This document shows positions 1-11,936 of a stretch of DNA of 64,000 nucleotides, piece after piece; positions within the stretch are counted from its first letter, which is position 1; every line of letters starts with the position of its first letter. The DNA is from Adiantum capillus-veneris (taxonomy: Eukaryota > Streptophyta > Polypodiopsida > Polypodiales > Pteridaceae). The DNA lies in assembly GCA_014529385.2 (NCBI GenBank), contig CM043960.1, forward strand, positions 76,657,910 to 76,721,909, read 5' to 3'. Below the pieces are notes generated by a model. That model did no database searches, had not been told where the DNA came from, and saw only the letters and a program-made list of their open reading frames with translations. The position numbers and the translations under genes are program-made.

Positions 1-16
1 GTGAAGCTCCACGAAC

Positions 17-556
17 ATGGAAAGCTTTAAGAGCTTCCATTATGAAGAAATTTTTGGCCACCGATGCCAAAGACAAAGTACTCACCGAATGGAAAATCTT
101 GAAGCTCTCTTCCTACGAATCCATCCACAAATATGTAGACAAGTTTTGGGACTTACAACTCAAAGCCACTGTCTTCAAAAAGTTGGATTTTGGAGAGAAA
201 AAGCAACAATTTTATGCGGCTTAACTAAAGAAATGGTGGAGTATGTCAACTCCCAAAGGCCACGCACCATATCAGTGGTTAAACACCATACTATGGTGGA
301 TTCTCGAATCAATTTCCAAATGGGGGCTATGGAAAACTCCAACAAAGCTAAGGAGAAGAGAGTATACAAAGGCAAAAACAAACTCTCTTCTAAAGAGCTT
401 GAGCATTATTGCAAGGATAACTGTTGTTTCAAGTGCGGCGAGCAAGGGCATGCGTACCGTGCTTGTCCCCAAAAGATAGAGCTACCTTGGTTGAAATCCA
501 AGAGGAGGAAACTCACCGCAAAGGATCTCCTCTACGACATGCTTGGGAAAAGGTAA
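17..556 (+). pseudogene. gag fragment with CCHC zinc knuckle
   Basis: The frame covers the end of a retrotransposon capsid/nucleocapsid protein. A zinc knuckle, CFKCGEQGHAYRAC (C-x2-C-x4-H-x4-C), lies at 425-466. A second frame at 42-224 carries residues alike to the gag of the 24.2-kb copy (DAKDKVL, ESIHKYVDK), so the capsid part is frameshifted relative to the knuckle. The frame runs from the window edge and its true start lies outside. It would package element RNA if intact, but it is broken here. Confidence 0.75.
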
Positions 557-912
557 GAGAATATGATGCTTTTATTCTCTTTGACCCTGGTTCTACTCAC
601 AATTTCATATCCACAGAGTTGGCCACCAAGCTAGGCATACAAGCCTACGCGATGGGAGATGTCCTACTCATAGATCATGCTTTCAAGGGGCAAGAAGCTT
701 TAGTCACTCCCTTAATTGGGAAATTGAGGCTCCATGTCCAAAGCTATGTGGACAAAGAGGACTTCTTTATCTCTCCTCTCAAGCATGAGAATGTAACCCT
801 AGGGGCACCATGGTTTGATCGCATGGCTGCCAATGTTAAATTCACTGAAAGGAGAATCTTCTTTAGGTTCAGGGAAAAAGATATGTACATAGATGCCAAG
901 GCAAATGGGTAA
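541..912 (+). pseudogene. retropepsin (protease) domain of copy 1
   Basis: This frame, offset from the preceding gag frame, carries the aspartic protease region. The active-site loop reads LFDPGSTHNFIS with the aspartate codon at 583-585, followed by VGAPWF-like text (LGAPWFDRMAANVKF) typical of the end of gypsy proteases. The third active-site position is Gly in D-P-G-S rather than the commoner D-S/T-G; I believe D-P-G-S occurs in other plant gypsy elements. The frame ends at 912, and the link to RT (913-1139) holds stops and a short (AC)n tract at 1030-1048. Confidence 0.7.
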
Positions 913-1139
913 CACCATACCCATTGTACATGCGCAAGCTTTCAATAAGTCAATAAAGAGCTCTATTTCCGTGTAAATGATTTTTGTTAAAGATTCTCAA
1001 AATGAACCTAATGTTTTAGCAAAAGAAAATACACACACACACACACACAAGGAATTAGAGTTATCAAATTTTCTCAAGGGGTTTTAAGATGTCTTTATTG
1101 ACGACATCCCTTGTGAGCTACCTCCTAAACAAGCAATGA

Positions 1140-1776
1140 TGACCATGAAATTGAACTTCTTCTAGGAAATTCACCGCCTAATAAACCTCCTTATAGAGTT
1201 TCTCAAGCTCAACAAGAGGAGATTATGCGGCAAGTGCATGAGTTAGCTGAGAAGGGCATGGTTAGGCCTAGCTCACATTTTGTTCTCCTGTGCTAGAACG
1301 TATCGTATGTGTGTCAACTATAGAGCACTAAATAGGATCACTGTCCAGAATAGGTTTCCCGTTCCACGGATAGAAGACCTATTTGATAAGCTACAAGGGT
1401 CCACCTACTTTAGTGGGATTGACCTAAAAAGTGGCTATCATTAAATAAGGATAGTTGATCAAGACGTTGTAAAGACCGCATTTCGCACTACGTTTGGTCT
1501 TTACAAATATATTGTCATGCCTTTTTGCTTGACCAATGACCAGCCACATTCAAACACTTGATGGAAAAGCTATTCGGGCCTCACCGAACCTTTACTGGAG
1601 TGTTCTTTGATGATATCATCATCTTCTCTAATTCATTAGACGAACACAAGCAACACCTCTAGGTAATATTTCAAGTTCTAAGAGAGAATAAACTTTATGT
1701 TAATCGAAAGAAAAGTGAATTTTTCTTAGAAGAAATTCAGTATTTAGGTCACATTATCTCTCAAGATGGCATCCAA
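1140..1776 (+). pseudogene. reverse transcriptase domain of copy 1, multiply broken
   Basis: Translations in shifting frames show the gypsy RT landmarks: a CVNYRALN segment near 1310, FPVPRIEDLFDKL near 1360, [12 protein letters not shown] near 1410-1440, [11 protein letters not shown] near 1495, and the catalytic FFDDIII at about 1603-1620. A stop codon follows SGYH and the stretch near 1540 is frameshifted, so no single protein could be made. The catalytic box reads F-D-D rather than Y-x-D-D; the same F-D-D is seen in copies 2 and 3, so it is a family trait rather than decay. Confidence 0.85.
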
Positions 1777-2238
1777 ATGAATCTGTCAAAATTAGAGGTA
1801 ATAAAAGGATGGCATAAACCAAGGAATCTTCATGAACTAAGAAGCTTTATAGGTATGTGTGCATACTATAGACGCTTCATAGAAAAGTTCTCACTAATAG
1901 CAGGACCATTACATGACCTAACAAAGAAAAATGTTAGGTACACATGGTTTGCCAAGGAGAACAATGCTTTCAAAAAGCTTAAAAAAAAGCTTATAACTCA
2001 ACCCGTGCTTACACTACCGCATCTCTCAAAGCCATTTGAGGTCCAATGTGATGCTTGTGGTGATTGCCTTGGAGCTATTTTGCTCCAAGAAGGGCATGCC
2101 ATAGGCTATGAAAGTCAAAGGCTCGACCCTGTTGAGCAAGCTCTAAGCATATATGAAAAGGAACTCCTCGCAGTTCTACATGCCTTAGACTCATGGAAGC
2201 ACTATTTATTGGGGACTCACGGATCACCAAAGTCTTAA
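1777..2238 (+). pseudogene. RT thumb / RNase H domain of copy 1
   Basis: The frame begins within the RT connection (SKLEVIKGW, YYRRFIEKF) and runs into the gypsy RNase H with CDACGDCLGAILLQEGHAI and YEKELLAVLHALDSWKHYLLG, which carry the first Asp and the Glu of the catalytic set. The third segment (TDHQSLKYF) falls after the frame breaks at about 2215, where some bases present in copy 2 (FILRTDHQ) are missing. The Met at the start of this frame is internal to the polyprotein and is not a true start. Confidence 0.85.
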
Positions 2239-2280
2239 GTACTTCATGATGCAGACCAAGCTCTCCCACAAACAAATGAG

Positions 2281-3053
2281 TTGGGCAAATTTCCTTTCAC
2301 AATTTCACTTTCATATTGCTCACATTGCTGCAAGCATAATCAAGTAGCTGATGCACTCTCAAGACGGCCAAGAGTGAATGCAGTTTCCATAGCAACTCAC
2401 AATGATCTATCTTCTATGATAGATGAGTATGCTATTGATCCCGATTTTAGAGATGTGATTTTAGCCTTTGCACTAGGGAAGAAAGAGGAACCATTTACTT
2501 TACAAGATGGTTATCTTCTCTATGGCAATAGACTATGCGTTACTAGCTCACTACGTGAGAAAGTAGTGTATGAATCTCATGCTCCTCCTTATGCAGGGCA
2601 TAGAGGGATTCAGTCTACCCTAAAAGGGATTGCAACATATTTCTATTGGCCTACCATCAAAGAAAACATACAAGAGTATGTTTCTAAATGTGTGGTATGC
2701 CAAAAGACGAAGTTTGATAGAGGGAAGCAACCTGGATTGCTTCAACTTTTGCCAATCCCTAATTCACCATGGGAGACCATATACATGGATTTTATCTTTG
2801 GATTGCCTAAGTTGATCCATGGGAATACGGGAATATGGACGATAGTAGACAGGTTTAGCAAACAAGTTCATTTTATACCTATCAAAAAAACTATAAAAAC
2901 CCATCAAATGGCAACCCTCTTCATTTCACAAATCTTCAAGTACCATGGCTTGCCAATGTCCATAGTGTCGGATAGAGATTCTAGAATGACCAGTAATTTT
3001 TGGAAGGGTCTCTTTGAGAATTTAGGGACAAGGCTAAACTTCTCTTTGGCCTA
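2281..3053 (+). pseudogene. integrase of copy 1, truncated before the catalytic Glu
   Basis: The frame opens at the end of RNase H (KHNQVADALSRRPRVNAVS) and then carries the integrase zinc-binding HHCC segment, with the histidines in SHAPPYAGHRGI and the cysteines in CVVCQ. The core shows the first catalytic Asp in YMDFIFGLP and the second in VSDRDSRMTSNFW. At about residue 255 the text turns from element sequence into a stop codon (NFSLA*), just short of the HPQTDGQSE segment that holds the catalytic Glu in copy 2. The breakpoint at 3053 is therefore inside the integrase core. Confidence 0.9.
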
Positions 3054-3063
3054 AGGTCCAAGA

Positions 3064-4101
3064 GTGTGGTTTGCAGATGAGATCAAAGCGATAAAGCTAG
3101 AGGTGATTCATGATCTCAAAACGGAGGAGGAGATTGAGTCAAGCAACAATACCTCTATGGATGCAGACACAAGTTGGGAGACTGAGTCGTCTCAATCCAA
3201 GTATGATGAGTTCAATCTCTTGCATGTAAGTGGAGAGGCAGTGAATGTGTGCGAGGAACAACATGAAGTGCAAGCCGAGGTGCCCAGTGAAGACAAAGTG
3301 GAGCAGTCAAGGCCTACAGGTGATGATGTGGAGTTGAAAGTGATGTGTGGTTCCATGATAATGGCCATGCTGATGCGAGTGACGGTGGAGTGTGCCATGG
3401 TGGTACAGTAGGTGCAGAGTTTTGCCAAGAGGGATAGAGTAGTTGTGCCTATGGAGGAAGACAAGGATGATGCGATAGAGAATGAGTTTCTCTCTTCCTT
3501 GGTGGAGCATGATGTAGCGATAGAAGAGGTGTTTGAAGATCAGGTGATGGAAGCTGATAATCAAGTGGTGTTAATTGACCTTGAAGGGCCAGTTGACAAG
3601 GAAGAGTTCGACAATGCTAAAATTGAGTGCATGGCTGGTGAGAAGGCAAGTGTGGAGCTAAAGGTAGAGGAGTTTCCAATGTAGCAAGTGCACTCTATGA
3701 CAGGTGATGCGGATTCCAAGGCGATGTCCAAGATTTCTAAGGAGCTTTGTGAGTGGTGATTGAAGGTGATGGTGATAAAAGCGGCTGTGCAATGGGCCAT
3801 TCAGCATGTACAAGATCTGCTAGATGAAGATCTCACTTTACATGGATGGGAGGGAGGGTCAAATACACATGCAGGTATTTCAAGAGTGTTGGTTGAGCAG
3901 GATGGTGAGCACTATGGTGCTCTATTTGGTGTTCTTGGGGATGCTTTGTTGCAAGTGGGCAATATGCCATTGGGTGCATGGAGTGGTAGAAATATGCTAT
4001 TGGTAGCTTGGGTGTGTAATTGGCTATGTGCCTTGGGGTGTTACAGGTGGGTGGAGGAGACCAATGGAAGGTGTTTGACCCAGACAAATGATGACATGTA
4101 A
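3064..4101 (+). pseudogene. unrecognised acidic reading frame with three in-frame stops
   Basis: One reading frame stays coherent from 3064 to 4101, interrupted only by stops at 3409, 3682 and 3757, which suggests a once-continuous gene of about 340 codons. The first two thirds are rich in Glu and Asp (EEEIESSN, VEEFPM, MEEDKDDAIENEF); the last third is more hydrophobic with several Trp. I see no catalytic motif, zinc knuckle or signal peptide. It starts at the breakpoint of the upstream integrase. About 170 bases after its end is a G-rich run (ctagggggcaagcaatg, near 4260) that resembles a polypurine tract. It may be an accessory or tail frame of another retroelement, but I cannot assign a family. 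Confidence 0.4.
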
Positions 4102-4984
4102 AGCAGTGGGTTGGGCAACCTGCATGAACAAAGGCAACGGGTAGCACATGACAATTTTTGTACATATGCTAGGTGGTTTGGTGGTGTATAGACAGTTTGT
4201 TTCTGTGTTGTAGTTTTTTGGTGCAATAGGCCTATGTGTGGTTGAACATAAATGTTCAACTAGGGGGCAAGCAATGATAGTGCAGCCAAAGTTGGTCCAA
4301 GCTAAAGCGGGGTTTTAGGCCAAAAAAGCTTCAAGACGGGTTCAAATGGGATGGCAAGTAATGATGCTCAAAGTGCTCTGTCAGTATTCTGGGATGTAGT
4401 GTTTGATGTGCTCTAGAAGCCGGTCTAGACGGCTCGTCAAACAAAGCCCTAGTGCTCAGAATATTGCAGTTCAAAGTTAGAAGGTGTTGCAGATCCTCAA
4501 CGGACAAGGCAGATGGGGATAGGTGGCTGGAGTGGATGTCAGTATATGAAGTTGTAATGCTCAAATTATAGAGCATGCTTGTCTTCTCGGATTGTGAATC
4601 AGAGCTCTAAATAGCAAGTTATGGCCAATTAAAGTTTGTCGGGGGTCGGGTCTGTACCCACTTGCCCGCACTGGAGGATGCACCATCTAGCCTCTTTTTG
4701 GCTCCAACAAGGCTTTGGAAGGTGGAGGACATCATGTGAAGACAACACAAATCGACAGTTTGTCAATCGGATGCTCCGTCAGCAGGATATCGCGCGATGA
4801 AGCTGGGAACTCATGTTAAGGAGGAGAGTGGCATATGTTTTTTTACGGCTTCGTTTGCGGTCCCGAGAGCCCGAAAGTGCAGTGGAGTCTTCGTGATCCA
4901 AAGTCAACAATGGGAGCTTTTAGCTAGGAGCAGTGGCTTGGCCGCCAGGTGTGTGAGCAGACAATTCTGAAGCCATGCAAGGCC

Positions 4985-5005
4985 GGGGGGGGGGGGGGGG
5001 GGGGG
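4985..5005 (+). repeat. poly-G tract
   Basis: An uninterrupted run of about 21 G. Such tracts form at polymorphic sites and are error-prone in sequencing, so the exact length is uncertain. Confidence 0.9.
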
Positions 5006-5393
5006 ATCGAGATGCAATAGTTATTTTGAGAGGTTTTATACACCCTTGAAGGGGGAAGCTCCCACAACACACCACATGTCATGGGATTGACCCACATGCG
5101 CAAAGTGGAGTCCAATGATTGGGGTATAGGTCTAGAATGGAGGCGTTCATTAGAGTGTCGAGCTGGGAAGTGAGAGCTCCCTTGTCATGGAGATGGCGGG
5201 CCACTTGTGGCACTGTGTGGTGGTGCTTGCGGCTCTGCGCAGTGGCACAAGGGGCTTAGCCGGCCTATTTTGGTGGCGGTAGTAGCCGGTGGTTCTGGGT
5301 GGCTGTGCACGCGATGCTAACATGACAGTACGCCTGATAAGGGCCAGTTCTTGCGCCCGTAGTGGGCCCCCTCTTTTAAGTACTAAGGCAAAG

Positions 5394-5420
5394 CCCCCCC
5401 CCCCCCCCCCCCCCCCCCCC
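5394..5420 (+). repeat. poly-C tract
   Basis: An uninterrupted run of about 27 C, 400 bases from the poly-G tract above. The two could pair as an imperfect inverted repeat. Confidence 0.9.
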
Positions 5421-6275
5421 TCAACGATATCACTAGTGGTAGGGTAAGGGGTAGTTCCGATGGGGTGAGAGAGAGAGAGAGAGACAGAGAGAGAGACCCA
5501 GGGGATTCACTATGTTTTTTTGTACGATACCACGTGAGTGTACAAGAGGGATTTTTTGGATTTTGTACATAAGCGTATACAATAGAAATAGCCCCTCATT
5601 TTTTCATACTCATACCGTATACATAAGGGAGGGAGGGGGGGGGAGCCTACATACAACTACCTACGCCACCTTAAATACAATGGTTTTATTGAACAAATTG
5701 AAATATTACACGGGTAATACACTTACTAGACATTTACCACTATCTAGAACTCTCTCTTCCCCTCCATATCTTGCTTCCAAACCTCATACTCTTCCTACCC
5801 TATTGTTTTCTTGAGGTTCTCTTGAGCTTGTATTATGTAAGTCTTTCTTTGTAAATCTTCAACTATCATGAATGGTCTTGTTGCTTGTCTACCTTTAGTG
5901 GTATCTCCTAATGATAGATCTGAAAAATTTGATCCACTTGTCTCAAATAATTCCATGCCTTCCAAAATGGATGGCTCATGATTTGAGAGTGGTGACAATC
6001 CTTTGGCAAGAAAATTCTATTTTTCTACCAATTCTCCTTTAATCCTTTTTAGTTTGAGGTTAATGCACGGATGCAAGTGAGATTAGGTGTGATGGCTAAG
6101 TTGGAGCAAACTCTAAGAGTGGATAAGAAGATGATGATGATGATGTTGACGCTATTATAAAACGGGGGAGCCCCCCCCCACATGTATCGTAACCTCCTTC
6201 AACTAGCCAGTGTGCCCTGCAACTCCAATGTTAGAGAGGATAGAGCACACAACTTTAAAGAGAGAAAGGTGTCGG

Positions 6276-6278
<3 letters not shown>

Positions 6279-6313
<35 letters not shown>
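6279..6313 (+). repeat. (GA)n microsatellite
   Basis: About 17 perfect GA units. Confidence 0.95.
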
Positions 6314-6316
<3 letters not shown>

Positions 6317-6790
6317 GCCAAAGGCCACCGATCATACCAGTGAGGTTATATAGCATAATGGCGAAGATTCAAGTTTTGACCTGAAAACCGGGAGAATTTC
6401 AAGTTTTCCCTTAGTTTCATTGGTTAGCAGAAATGTATTTTTCTATCCCTATGAGTCCTACCCTTCTATTCTATTGATTAATATTGATGAAAAATGACAC
6501 AGCAGGAGCTTGTCGCCCGCCATTTCCACACTGCATCTCGAGAGCACCCATCCAACAATGAATTTTTTGGTGATATGACATGTATTTGGAAACTATACCT
6601 CGTTGATTGAGTTCGTTATTCCTCTGCTGCAAGTTTTGAAGCTTGGCATGGGAGTTGCATAGTTTAGGTCGGTCTTCATGGCATCTGGTTAAATATCTGT
6701 CTAGTCTAGATTTCATTTGAGTGCAGCTTATATGACATGCGGGCTATTCAGTCATAATGGCTCGTAATTAGGGTTCTTATGTTTTACATT

Positions 6791-6793
<3 letters not shown>

Positions 6794-6830
<37 letters not shown>
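6794..6830 (+). repeat. (CA)n microsatellite
   Basis: About 18 CA units, 65 bases upstream of the putative start codon of the DUF1118-like fragment. Confidence 0.95.
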
Positions 6831-6833
<3 letters not shown>

Positions 6834-6895
6834 CATTTGTGTGTGTAGGCCACAGAGGCATGCCATCACCGCGAGCTGGTTTGGGGTCTCTGACG

Positions 6896-7485
6896 ATGGC
6901 TTGGAGCAGCGGCAACAGATCCATGCAGGTGCCCTCTTCTCTCTCCTCCTCTGCGAGGCCTCCTCTCTGCGTGGCCTCTCTTTGGCTCCTTCCTTGAAGC
7001 CCCGAGCTCAATCGCCGCCTTCTTCCTCTGCTCCTCATCACACTATGAAGGCCATGGCTATGGAGCCCAAAAACAAGGTGAATGCATATGATTCTGATTG
7101 GAACAAAACATGGTTCAGAGCCAGGATTTTTGCCAAAAATACAGAGGCCGCACCTATGAACATTGTGTGTAAGCTGGAGAAGAAGAGGCTTCTTATCCAA
7201 GTAGAGAAGGCAGGGCTTCTTTCGAAGGCAGAGAGTGCTAGCCTCACTCTCTCCTCAATAGAGAAGATGGGTTTGTTGCCGAAGGCCAAGGATCTTGGTT
7301 TGTTCAGCTTTGCAGAGAGCTTCACAACATCGTCACCTACACTTCTTGCATCTCTGTCATTGCCTCTCATTGTCCTATATGTTGTGACATTGGTTGTAGT
7401 ACCCGATGATAGCACAACTCTTGTTGTGGCTCTATCGGCTCCACTGTCCTCGGTGGCCTCCAAGAAGATTGATGCAGAAAAATAG
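6896..7485 (+). pseudogene. DUF1118 / RIQ-like chloroplast protein, frameshifted and C-terminally truncated
   Basis: The region from about 7060 encodes VNAYDSDWNKTW, then helical heptad-like text KLEKKRLL...VEKAGLLSKAE...LTLSSIEKMGLLPKA and a hydrophobic segment (LLASLSLPLIVLYVV) followed by VVVPDDSTTLVV. This repeated 'EKAGLLSKAE / SIEKxGLLxKA' pattern before a membrane segment is what I recall for the plant DUF1118 family, whose members RIQ1 and RIQ2 act in thylakoid grana organisation. An ATG at 6896 opens a Ser/Arg-rich transit-peptide-like stretch (MAWSSGNRSMQVPSS) in another frame, so a frameshift near 6990 separates it from the body. The expected second membrane helix is missing: after LSAPLSS the frame diverges and stops at 7485. 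No intron is visible, so a processed copy is possible. Confidence 0.55.
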
Positions 7486-7575
7486 CCTTTCGTCTGTTCT
7501 AAGTGGATGTGGCTCATCCGTTCCCTTGCATCTTCGTCATTCAATCCTCAATAAGGCTTAGTGGATCTTCTTACT

Positions 7576-7578
<3 letters not shown>

Positions 7579-7617
<39 letters not shown>

Positions 7618-7630
7618 TATATATATATAT
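7579..7630 (+). repeat. (AG)n(AT)n compound microsatellite
   Basis: About 18 AG units followed by about 8 AT units, directly between the two host-gene-like fragments. Confidence 0.95.
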
Positions 7631-7638
7631 TTGTGCAG

Positions 7639-7940
7639 ATGGTAGAGGAAGAAGATGTCACTATGGCACCCGTAGAGAGAAAGAGGGAGAAGAGTCTTCG
7701 GATGATGACATTGAAATTGTGCCCAAGTTTGTAGATGGTTATTGGCTGGAATATGGACTTGTTTCATTCACTACCCTACCATATTTTAATATTGATGATG
7801 AGGCTTTGTCAGAGAAGGTGGTGTATGTGCGTGGCACTTAGGACAATGGCATGCATTTGTATATGAGAGCTATTGCTTGGAAGCTGGAGCTCACTAAGGA
7901 TGCAAAGCTTGTTTATTTGAAGACTGAGAAAAGTACTGGT
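7639..7940 (+). pseudogene. Possible exon of an EDM2-like protein (DNMT1 replication-foci domain type)
   Basis: After an acceptor-like TTTGTGCAG an ATG at 7639 opens MVEEEDVTMAPV; a shift into the next frame gives SSDDDIEIVPKFVDGYW and then VSFTTLPYF, VVYVRGT, a stop at 7839-7841, and DNGMHLYMRAIAWKLELTKD in the same frame. The pairing of an 'LP.F' strand, a 'VY(V/L)RG' strand and 'LY...AIAW+LEL' is what I recall of the RFD domain of DNMT1 and of EDM2-like plant chromatin proteins. The block ends at tactGGTAAGTG, a good splice-donor match. Translation therefore suggests a real exon that has decayed by one stop and one frameshift. The minus-strand LTR ends 63 bases downstream at 8003, as if the element had inserted in the following intron. 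Family assignment is tentative. Confidence 0.4.
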
Positions 7941-8002
7941 AAGTGCTTGTATTTTGGTTGACCGCTTTAGATAAGAAGTCATGCTGGATCTTAGAGCTAG
8001 TG

Positions 8003-9697
<1,695 letters not shown>

Positions 9698-9702
9698 TTA
9701 CC

Positions 9703-9954
9703 AGTATGTACAGTGTTATTGTAGGCATACTCCACTAAGGGTAAGTATTTCTCCCATTGGGATCTTTGATCTACTTCCGTTACATAGGCTTTTAGTAGAT
9801 CAAGAATTGTTAGGTTAGCTATTTCACTTTGGCCATCCGTTTGCGGGTGATAGGCCGAAGAGAAGCTTAGCCTTGTTCCTAAATTCTCAAAGAGACCCTT
9901 CCAGAAATTACTGGTCATTCTAGGATCTCTATCCGACACTATGGACATTGGCAA
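9703..9954 (-). pseudogene. integrase core (C-terminal half), copy 2
   Basis: The frame reads LPMSIVSDRDPRMTSNFW (second catalytic Asp) and YHPQTDGQSEIAN (catalytic Glu), then VEYAYNNTVHT before leaving element coding sequence at the deletion next to the LTR. The stretch 9955-10026 that links it to the upstream half is frameshifted and lacks about 75 bases present in copy 1, so the integrase is split. Confidence 0.85.
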
Positions 9955-10026
9955 GCCATGTCTTTTTGACAGGTATAAAATGAGCTTGTTTACTGAACCT
10001 GTCTACTATCGTCCATATTCCCGTAT

Positions 10027-11076
10027 TCACATGGATAGACTTAGGAAATCCATGGATATGCTCTCCCATGGTGAATTAGGGATTGGCAAAGGTTGAAGCA
10101 ATCCAAGTTGCTTCCCTCTATCAAACTTCATCTTTTGGCATATCACACATTTAGAAACATACTCTTGTATGTTTGCTTTCATGGTAGGCCAATAGAAATA
10201 TGTTTCAATCCCCTTTAGGGTAGACCGAATCCCTCTATGCCCTGCATAAGGAGGAGCATGAGATTCATACATTACTTTCTCACGTAGTGAGCTAGTAACG
10301 CATAGTCTATTTCCATAGAGAAGATAACCATCTTGTAAAGTAAATGGTTCCTCTTTCTTCCCTAGTGCAAGGGCTGAAATCACATCTCTAAAATTGGGAT
10401 CAATAGCATACTCATCTATCATAGAAGATAGATCATTGTGAGTCGCTATGGAAACTGCATTCACTCTCGGCTGTCTTGAGAGTGCATCGATTACTTGATT
10501 ATGCTTGCCAGCAACGTGAGCAATATCAAAATAAAATTGCGAAAGAAAATTTGCCCACCTCATTTTTTTGTTGGAGAGCTTGGTCTGCGTCATGAAGTAC
10601 TTAAGACTTTGGTGATCCGTTCGCAGAATGAAAGAACTCCCCAATAAATAGTGCTTCCATGAGTCTAAGGCATGTAGAACTGTAAGGAGTTCCTTTTCAT
10701 ATATGCCTAGATCTTGCTCAATAGGGTCAAGCCTTTGACTTTCATAGCCTATGGCATGCCCTTCTTGAAGCAAAACAGCTCCAAAGCAATCACCACAAGC
10801 ATCACATGGGACCTCAAATGGCTTTGAGAGATCCGGTAGTGTAAGCACAGGTTGAGAGATAAGCTTTTCTTTAAGCTTTTCAAAAATATTGTTCTCTTTG
10901 GCAGACCATGTGTACCTAACGTTTTTCTTTGTTAGGTCATGTAATGGTCCTGCTATTAGTGAGAACTGTTCTATGAAGCGTCTATAGTATACGCACATAC
11001 CTATAAAGCTTCTTAACTCATGAAGATTCCTTGGTTTAGGCCATCCTTTTATTACCTCTAACTTTGATGGATCCAT
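10027..11076 (-). pseudogene. RT thumb, RNase H and integrase N-terminus, copy 2
   Basis: A 349-codon open frame. Residues 1-40 are the RT connection (YYRRFIEQF), residues about 85-185 the RNase H with DACGDCFGAVLLQEG, IYEKELL and RTDHQSLKYF, residues about 195-205 the tether KHNQVIDALSRQPR, and from about 265 the integrase zinc-binding segment (SHAPPYAGHRGI, CVICQ) and the first catalytic Asp in SMDF. The frame ends shortly after because of the deletion described for the next fragment. It is the best preserved stretch of this family in the window, and the Met at its start is internal to pol. Confidence 0.9.
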
Positions 11077-11199
11077 TTGGATGCCATCTTGAGAGATAAT
11101 GTGACCTAAATACTGAATCTCTTCTAAGAAAAATTCACTTTTCTTTCGATTAACATAAAGTTTATTCTCTCTTAGAAATTGAAATATTACATGGAGGTG

Positions 11200-11458
11200 T
11201 CACTTGTGTTCATCTAATGAACTAGAGTAGATGATGATATCATCAAAGAACACTCTAGTGAACGTTCGGTGAGGCCTGAATAGCTTCTCCATCAAGCGGT
11301 TGAATGTGGCTGGTGCATTGGTCAAGCCAAAAGGCATGACAATGTATTCATAAAGACCAAACGTAGTGCAAAATGCGGTCTTTACAATGTCTTGATCAAC
11401 TATCCTTATTTGATGATAGCCACTTTTTAGGTCAATCCTACTAAAGTAGGTGGACCCT
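11200..11458 (-). pseudogene. reverse transcriptase palm fragment, copy 2
   Basis: The frame carries [40 protein letters not shown] and the catalytic [11 protein letters not shown], then stops at SLDEHK*, where the sister copies read on (EHKQHL). Between 11199 and 11077 the text continues in another frame to the RNase H part. Codons before 11458 in the same frame (to 11658) are unrelated fused sequence, so the polypeptide would be chimeric. Confidence 0.85.
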
Positions 11459-11936
11459 GAGGAATCCCAAAATCCGAGCCAATAAAAGCGAGCAAACCAT
11501 AAACCGAGCAAAACTAACAGGTTGGTTGTGTAGGTAGAGGCCGGCCACCTAGTGTGGTCAGACATGTTATGGTTGTAACTGCTTGATGGCAATATAAGGA
11601 GGTGCCGGATGAGAGAGAGGCACACTTGGTTTGGTCGGGTAGACAGAGTCGACCACACACCACAATATCTTGGATTTTTATTGGTTAGAAATACTCCCTA
11701 CTTACTTTCTTAACCTATAAAAATAACTTTAAATTGTTCTATCTCTAACACATGCCAAAAACCTTCCATCAACATTGAAATTAACCAAGAAGGTGTATTG
11801 CATCTACAAATCAAAATGGACACTGCAACAAAAAAAATACTGCCGCAGTAGAATATTTGGGACAACAGTTAATAGCCATAAGCACATATCACCGAAAAAA
11901 CTACTTCTATAAATCCATAGCAAGGTCCACAAGCCT
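11459..11936. other. Unassigned sequence between gypsy copy 2 and the MULE gene
   Basis: No gene seen. The reverse strand of 11459-11680 has a TATA-like 'aatataagg' on the forward strand near 11593 and CT-rich text, so an LTR fragment of another element is possible. No second copy is in the window to test this. Confidence 0.4.

Larger units (their letters stand above)
1..3053 (+). mobile_element. Ty3/gypsy chromovirus-type element, copy 1, decayed
   Basis: This is an internal fragment of an LTR retrotransposon in the order gag, protease, reverse transcriptase, RNase H, integrase, all on the plus strand and spread over several frames. The order protease-RT-RNaseH-integrase is the Ty3/gypsy order. 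The left end is cut by the window. The right end stops inside the integrase core at about 3053, just where copy 2 continues into the region carrying the catalytic glutamate. No LTR belonging to this copy is visible. The same family recurs on the minus strand at 8003-11458 and in the composite at 22083-30360; a chromodomain-like tail seen at 27961-28383 puts the family among chromoviruses. Confidence 0.9.
4102..6778. other. Non-coding stretch with homopolymer and GA tracts
   Basis: I see no supported gene. The stretch holds poly-G (4985-5005), poly-C (5394-5420), GA-rich runs (5468-5495, 6279-6313) and a short (gat)n run near 6130. The small frames at 5512-5814, 5795-5998 and 6471-6716 show no recognisable domain. 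The text around 5560-5800 is AT-rich with short tracts and could be LTR remains, but no TG...CA ends or target duplications were found. Confidence 0.5.

Noticed and set aside
583-594. D-P-G-S protease loop as a novel active site
   Set aside because: I believe this variant occurs in other plant gypsy elements, so it was not raised as a finding.
6841-7040. N-terminal 67 codons of the long frame covering the DUF1118-like region
   Set aside because: This part starts beside a CA tract and is out of frame with the better transit-peptide-like start at 6896, so it was not taken as the gene start.
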